A stretch of 9,408 nucleotides of DNA from Propionivibrio sp. (GTDB lineage: Bacteria > Pseudomonadota > Gammaproteobacteria > Burkholderiales > Rhodocyclaceae). The position numbers and the translations under genes were made by a program. The stretch is from positions 1-9,408 of the forward strand of contig JAGNOM010000080.1 in NCBI GenBank assembly GCA_017990155.1, written 5' to 3'. Below, piece after piece: positions 6,319 to 9,408 of this stretch (position 1 is the stretch's first letter; the number at the start of each line of letters is the position of its first letter). Under the pieces are notes generated by a model, which was given only the letters and a program-made list of their open reading frames with translations, searched no databases and was not told the DNA's origin.

Positions 6319-7179
6319 ATGGCTCAGGACAACCGAGTTGAGGATCTGATTCAGCGGGTCGCCCGCGAGTACGACGATCTCTCCAAGCAACTGAAACTCA
6401 TCGCGCAATACATCACCGAGCACCGACAGCAAATGGTCGTTGTTCGCATTCGCGACGTCGCCGACGCCTGCGGCGTTCAGCCTTCCGCGGTCGTGCGTTT
6501 TGCCCAGCATTTCGGATTCTCCGGTTACTCGGATCTGCAAGCCGTCTTTCGCGATGCCTACGCCAGTGGAACGACCGCGGGTAGCTACCATCAGCGACTG
6601 CAAGCGGTGATCAGCGACCATCCGGCGCAGATGCAAAGCTCGGAACTTGCCCGCAGCTTCCTCGAAACCTGCCAGGCGGGAATCGCCACAATGAAGACCG
6701 ATCTGGACGATCGCGCCTTCGAGAAAGCCGTCACGATTCTGCAAAACGCCGAGCATATCTACATCATGGGCGTGCGCCGGATGTTCCCGGTCGCCAGCTA
6801 CCTCGCCTACGCGCTCCCGCAGACGCGCAAGCGCGTCATCCTGGTCGACGGCTTGGGCGGACTGTACAAGGAGCAGATCGAGGGGCTCTCCAAAGGCGAC
6901 GTGCTGATCTCGATCAGCATGGCCCCCTACGGAACAGAAACGCGCTATTGCACCGATCTGGCGGTTGAGCGGGAAGCAACAGTTGTCGCCATCACCGACA
7001 GTTCGCTGTCGCCGATTTCCAGAGCGGCGGCCGTATCGCTCACGGTCCATGAGTCGGAAGCGTATTTCTTCCGCTCGCTGGCAAGCACCATGAGCCTGGC
7101 GCAAGCCTTGTTCATAGCCCTCGCCTATCGACTCGAACTCAACATGGAACACAAAGCCGACCGGGCCAACGAGGGTTGA
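6319..7179 (+). CDS. RpiR/MurR-family transcriptional regulator with SIS domain (candidate IolR)
   Basis: The 286-residue protein has an N-terminal RpiR-type helix-turn-helix: residues 23-40 (SKQLKLIAQYITEHRQQM) lead into RIRDVADACGVQPSAVVRFAQHFGFSGYSDLQ at 43-74. The C-terminal half, about 130-265, is a SIS sugar-phosphate-binding domain with strands HIYIMG, KRVILVDG, DVLISIS and ATVVAITD in order. Family members sense phosphosugars and usually repress the linked catabolic genes. Lying between iolG and the iolC fusion, it is the natural candidate for controlling inositol use, in the manner of proteobacterial IolR. The likely ligand would be a pathway phosphate intermediate, which is inference. 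No good Shine-Dalgarno sequence precedes ATG 6319; the start is chosen because it fits the family N-terminus. A TACAAT (6276-6281) could be a -10 box for a separate promoter, but no matching -35 was found. The intergenic gap to iolG is 134 bases. Confidence 0.88.
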   Translation: MAQDNRVEDLIQRVAREYDDLSKQLKLIAQYITEHRQQMVVVRIRDVADACGVQPSAVVRFAQHFGFSGYSDLQAVFRDAYASGTTAGSYHQRLQAVISDHPAQMQSSELARSFLETCQAGIATMKTDLDDRAFEKAVTILQNAEHIYIMGVRRMFPVASYLAYALPQTRKRVILVDGLGGLYKEQIEGLSKGDVLISISMAPYGTETRYCTDLAVEREATVVAITDSSLSPISRAAAVSLTVHESEAYFFRSLASTMSLAQALFIALAYRLELNMEHKADRANEG

Positions 7180-7253
7180 TCAGTCACCATTCGCTCGACC
7201 GCACCTTGACGTAATCGGCAACTGCATCACTTTTCATTCAACGCGTCGAGAGC

Positions 7254-9212
7254 ATGCTAAGCGGCGCAAGTACAGAAATGAAGAATTCCACTCTATTCGC
7301 CACCGAACGCAAACACGAAGTCGTTTCCATTGGCCGACTGGCCGTCGATCTATACGCAAACCAGTACGGCTGCGATCTGGAAGATGTATCGACCTTCGCG
7401 AAATACCTCGGCGGATCTTCGGGGAACGTCGCCTTTGGCTGCGCGCGCCTTGGGCTGCGCAGCGCCATGATCACTCGTGTTGGCAACGAACAGATGGGGC
7501 GTTTCCTGACAAAGACCCTCTCCGACGAAGGTTGCGACGTCTCCCAGATCAAGATTGACCCGGAGCACATGACTGCATTGGCGATTTTGGGCATCAAGGA
7601 TCGCCAGACCTTTCCGCTCCTTTTTTACCGCGACAATTGCGCCGACATGGCCTTCGGTCCCGATGACGTCGACGAATCATTCATTGCCGACTGCTTGGCA
7701 TTGCACATCACCGGAACACATTTCTCGACGCCGCGCGTACGTTCGGGAAGCCTTCGTGCGCTCGAATACGCTCATGCACACAACGTGCGCACCGTTCTCG
7801 ACATTGATTACCGCCCAGTCCTCTGGGGCCTGACGACACCGGGGGACGGGAAGACCCGCTATATCCCAAGTCCGGATGTCACGGCCAGCTTCCAGGAAGT
7901 GCTGTGCGAATTCGACCTCATCGTCGGAACCGAAGAAGAGTTTGAAATCGCCGGCGGCACGCCCGACCTCATCTCCTCCTTGCGCGAAGTACGCAAGCGT
8001 TCCGCCGCGACGCTGGTGGTGAAGCTTGGAGCGCTGGGCTGCGCCGTCATCGAGGGCGAGATCCCGAACCGGATTGAAGACGCGTTTCGCGTTCCGAGTC
8101 CGCGCGTAGAAGTTCTCAACGTGCTCGGTGCAGGTGACGCATTCCTGGCTGGTTTTCTCTCCGGCTGGCTGCGCGGCTTCGACTACAAGATCTGTTGTCA
8201 GCGCGCCAACGCCTGTGGCGCGCTTGTCGTATCAAGGCACTCGTGTGCGCCGGCAATGCCGACCGAAGAGGAACTGCAGTACTTCATGGGACACGTTGAC
8301 ACCCTGACAGAGCCGGCGGTTGACGGCACACTCAACTGGCTGCACCACGTCACGCCAAAACGTCGCGCCTGGAACGACGTATTCGTAATCGCCTTTGATC
8401 ACCGCAGCCAGCTTTACGATCTGGCGCGGCAAGCGGGCGCCTCGGAAAGCAGGCTGCCGGCCCTAAAACGACTCCTGGTCGAAACTGTCGCCAAAACGGA
8501 AGAAAGACTCCACCTCTATGGCTGTGTCGGCGCGCTGATCGACGACATTTACGGCGAAGACGCGCTGCACGCCGCGACCGGCCGAAACTGGTGGCTCGGG
8601 CGCCCGGTCGAACAGCCGGGATCGAATCCGGTCATCTTCGAACTCGGCAGTTCGATCGGTTCGGTACTTGAACACTGGCCGAAAGAGCAGGTCGTCAAAT
8701 GCCTTATTTACTACCACCCGGACGACTACCTTGACCGGCGATTAGCACAGGAAAGCCAAGTCCGAACCCTGTGCGAAGCAACCAACGAAAGCGGCCACGA
8801 ACTCCTCCTTGAGCTCATACCCGCCAAAGGTTTGCCATTTCAGGAAGACACAACGATCCGGACGATGACGCGCTTCTACAATCTCGGCATTCACCCGGAC
8901 TGGTGGAAGCTGCCAGCGCCATCCGCCGAACAATGGAAGCAAATCGATGAGTTGATCAAGGAACGAGACCCCTACAGCCGTGGCGTCCTGATGCTCGGCC
9001 TCAGCGCCCCGATCGATCAACTGGTAGCTTCCTTTGAAGAAGCAAGAGATAGCAGCACTTGCCGCGGGTTCGCCGTCGGCCGAAGCATATTCCAGGACCC
9101 GGCGCGAGAATGGCTTACCAACAAGATCGACGACCAGACACTCATTCAGCGCTGCTGCGACAATTTTGAGCAACTCATCGTCGCCTGGCGAAGAATCCGC
9201 AGCGATCGCTAG
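7254..9212 (+). CDS. iolC: Bifunctional 5-dehydro-2-deoxygluconokinase / DUF2090 LacD-like aldolase fusion
   Basis: The 652-residue protein has two domains. Residues about 20-345 are a PfkB/ribokinase-type IolC kinase: IGRLAVDLYA near 27-36, GGSSGNVAFG at 53-62, and the signature NVLGAGDAFLAGFLSGWLRG with catalytic Asp295. It should phosphorylate 5-dehydro-2-deoxy-D-gluconate with ATP. Residues about 367-648 are a DUF2090 domain that resembles, block by block, LacD/class I aldolases: VIAFDHR, VVKCLIYYHPDD, LLLELIP, a lysine in WWKLPAP (Lys552) where LacD has its Schiff-base lysine, then GVLMLGLSAP and GFAVGRSIF. The natural inference is cleavage of the kinase product to DHAP and malonate semialdehyde, replacing the separate class II aldolase IolJ of Bacillus. 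Such IolC-DUF2090 fusions are known in proteobacteria. The start may be ATG 7254 or 7278; neither has a well-spaced ribosome site. The gap to rpiR is 74 bases with no clear promoter, so co-transcription is likely. Confidence 0.9.
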   Translation: MLSGASTEMKNSTLFATERKHEVVSIGRLAVDLYANQYGCDLEDVSTFAKYLGGSSGNVAFGCARLGLRSAMITRVGNEQMGRFLTKTLSDEGCDVSQIKIDPEHMTALAILGIKDRQTFPLLFYRDNCADMAFGPDDVDESFIADCLALHITGTHFSTPRVRSGSLRALEYAHAHNVRTVLDIDYRPVLWGLTTPGDGKTRYIPSPDVTASFQEVLCEFDLIVGTEEEFEIAGGTPDLISSLREVRKRSAATLVVKLGALGCAVIEGEIPNRIEDAFRVPSPRVEVLNVLGAGDAFLAGFLSGWLRGFDYKICCQRANACGALVVSRHSCAPAMPTEEELQYFMGHVDTLTEPAVDGTLNWLHHVTPKRRAWNDVFVIAFDHRSQLYDLARQAGASESRLPALKRLLVETVAKTEERLHLYGCVGALIDDIYGEDALHAATGRNWWLGRPVEQPGSNPVIFELGSSIGSVLEHWPKEQVVKCLIYYHPDDYLDRRLAQESQVRTLCEATNESGHELLLELIPAKGLPFQEDTTIRTMTRFYNLGIHPDWWKLPAPSAEQWKQIDELIKERDPYSRGVLMLGLSAPIDQLVASFEEARDSSTCRGFAVGRSIFQDPAREWLTNKIDDQTLIQRCCDNFEQLIVAWRRIRSDR

Positions 9213-9303
9213 GGCTAGGTATTTTTCGGGGGCCCCCCAGCATTCCCCGGACGCTTGCGCCCATGCGAGGAGATGGGGCTTCGCATTTTGTCGAGTTGAC
9301 GGA
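9213..9303. other. Gap between iolC and the rRNA operon end
   Basis: This stretch holds a self-complementary GGGGGCCCCC (9228-9237) preceded, not followed, by TTTTT on the plus strand, so it is not a canonical terminator for iolC. The hairpin at 9304-9337 may stop transcription from both sides. No gene is seen. Confidence 0.4.
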
Positions 9304-9337
9304 AACAGCCCTCTTTGCTTCCGCGAAGAGGGCTGTT
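9304..9337 (-). terminator. Intrinsic-type terminator of the rRNA operon
   Basis: AACAGCCCTCTT (9304-9315) and AAGAGGGCTGTT (9326-9337) form a perfect 12-base-pair stem. The ten-base loop can extend by two more G-C pairs; on the minus strand this leaves a GGAA (GNRA-type) tetraloop. The minus-strand RNA ends GGGCUGUUUCC, with only a short U run. It starts about ten bases after the 3' end of 5S rRNA, the expected position for an rrn terminator. It may also stop transcripts arriving from iolC. Confidence 0.8.
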
Positions 9338-9346
9338 GTGATGGGG

Positions 9347-9408
9347 AGCCTGGCGGTGACCTACTTTCACACACGGTAAGTGCACTATCATCGGCGCGAC
9401 TTTGTTTC
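9347..9408 (-). rRNA. rrf: 5S ribosomal RNA, 3' part (partial, continues beyond the window)
   Basis: Read on the minus strand, the last 62 bases contain GTCGCGCCGATGATAGTGC, then TGTGAAAGTAGGTCACC and the terminal GCCAGGCT. These are the conserved 3'-half blocks of proteobacterial 5S rRNA, and the closest remembered match is betaproteobacterial. GCCAGGC would pair with the GCCTGGC at the missing 5' end to form helix I. The 3' end is placed at about 9347 from that pairing. The rest of an rrn operon (23S, tRNAs, 16S) probably lies to the right. Confidence 0.9.

Noticed and set aside
7206..7240. Separate promoter for the iolC fusion (TTGACG as -35)
   Set aside because: No acceptable -10 element is found 16-18 bases downstream.
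9201..9210. AGCGATCGCT, containing the HIP1-like octamer GCGATCGC
   Set aside because: It is a single occurrence inside the end of iolC and is explained by Ser-Asp-Arg codons plus the stop.

Overview
The window looks like chromosomal DNA of a GC-rich Gram-negative bacterium, most likely a betaproteobacterium. An outer-membrane beta-barrel C-terminus ending in Phe points to a Gram-negative envelope. The 3' half of a 5S rRNA at the right edge reads like betaproteobacterial 5S. The cystathionine-gamma-synthase-family protein also resembles, from memory, proteins of Azoarcus/Ralstonia-type genomes. A Rhodocyclales-like host is a guess, not a demonstration.

Layout, left to right. (1) Positions 2-457 hold the end of a patatin/PlpD-type outer-membrane barrel protein. 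After 46 bases comes a complete MscS-type mechanosensitive channel (504-2183); both are on the plus strand. (2) A 265-base convergent gap separates the channel from a minus-strand PLP-dependent cystathionine-gamma-synthase-family gene (about 2449-3693). (3) A 400-base gap follows. It holds no intact gene but carries what looks like a decayed, frameshifted start of a Gfo/Idh/MocA oxidoreductase (about 3853-4020). (4) Next is a plus-strand EamA/DMT-type transporter (4147-5031). (5) Then comes a plus-strand myo-inositol catabolic block: an IolG-like inositol dehydrogenase (5189-6184), an RpiR-family regulator with a SIS domain (6319-7179), and a fused IolC kinase plus DUF2090/LacD-like aldolase (7254-9212). 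(6) At the right edge is the minus-strand 3' end of a ribosomal RNA operon: a strong hairpin terminator and the last 62 bases of 5S rRNA.

How the inositol block should work: IolG oxidises inositol (or a stereoisomer) to the inosose. Enzymes not in this window (IolE, IolD, IolB) would give 5-dehydro-2-deoxygluconate. The kinase half of the fusion phosphorylates it, and the aldolase half probably splits the product into DHAP and malonate semialdehyde. The RpiR protein is the obvious candidate repressor. A palindrome upstream of iolG with the core GAA-N6-TTC is a plausible operator for it. I found no convincing wholly new system. The points most worth a second look are this candidate operator, the dehydrogenase relic, the iolG-rpiR intergenic hairpin and the kinase-aldolase fusion.
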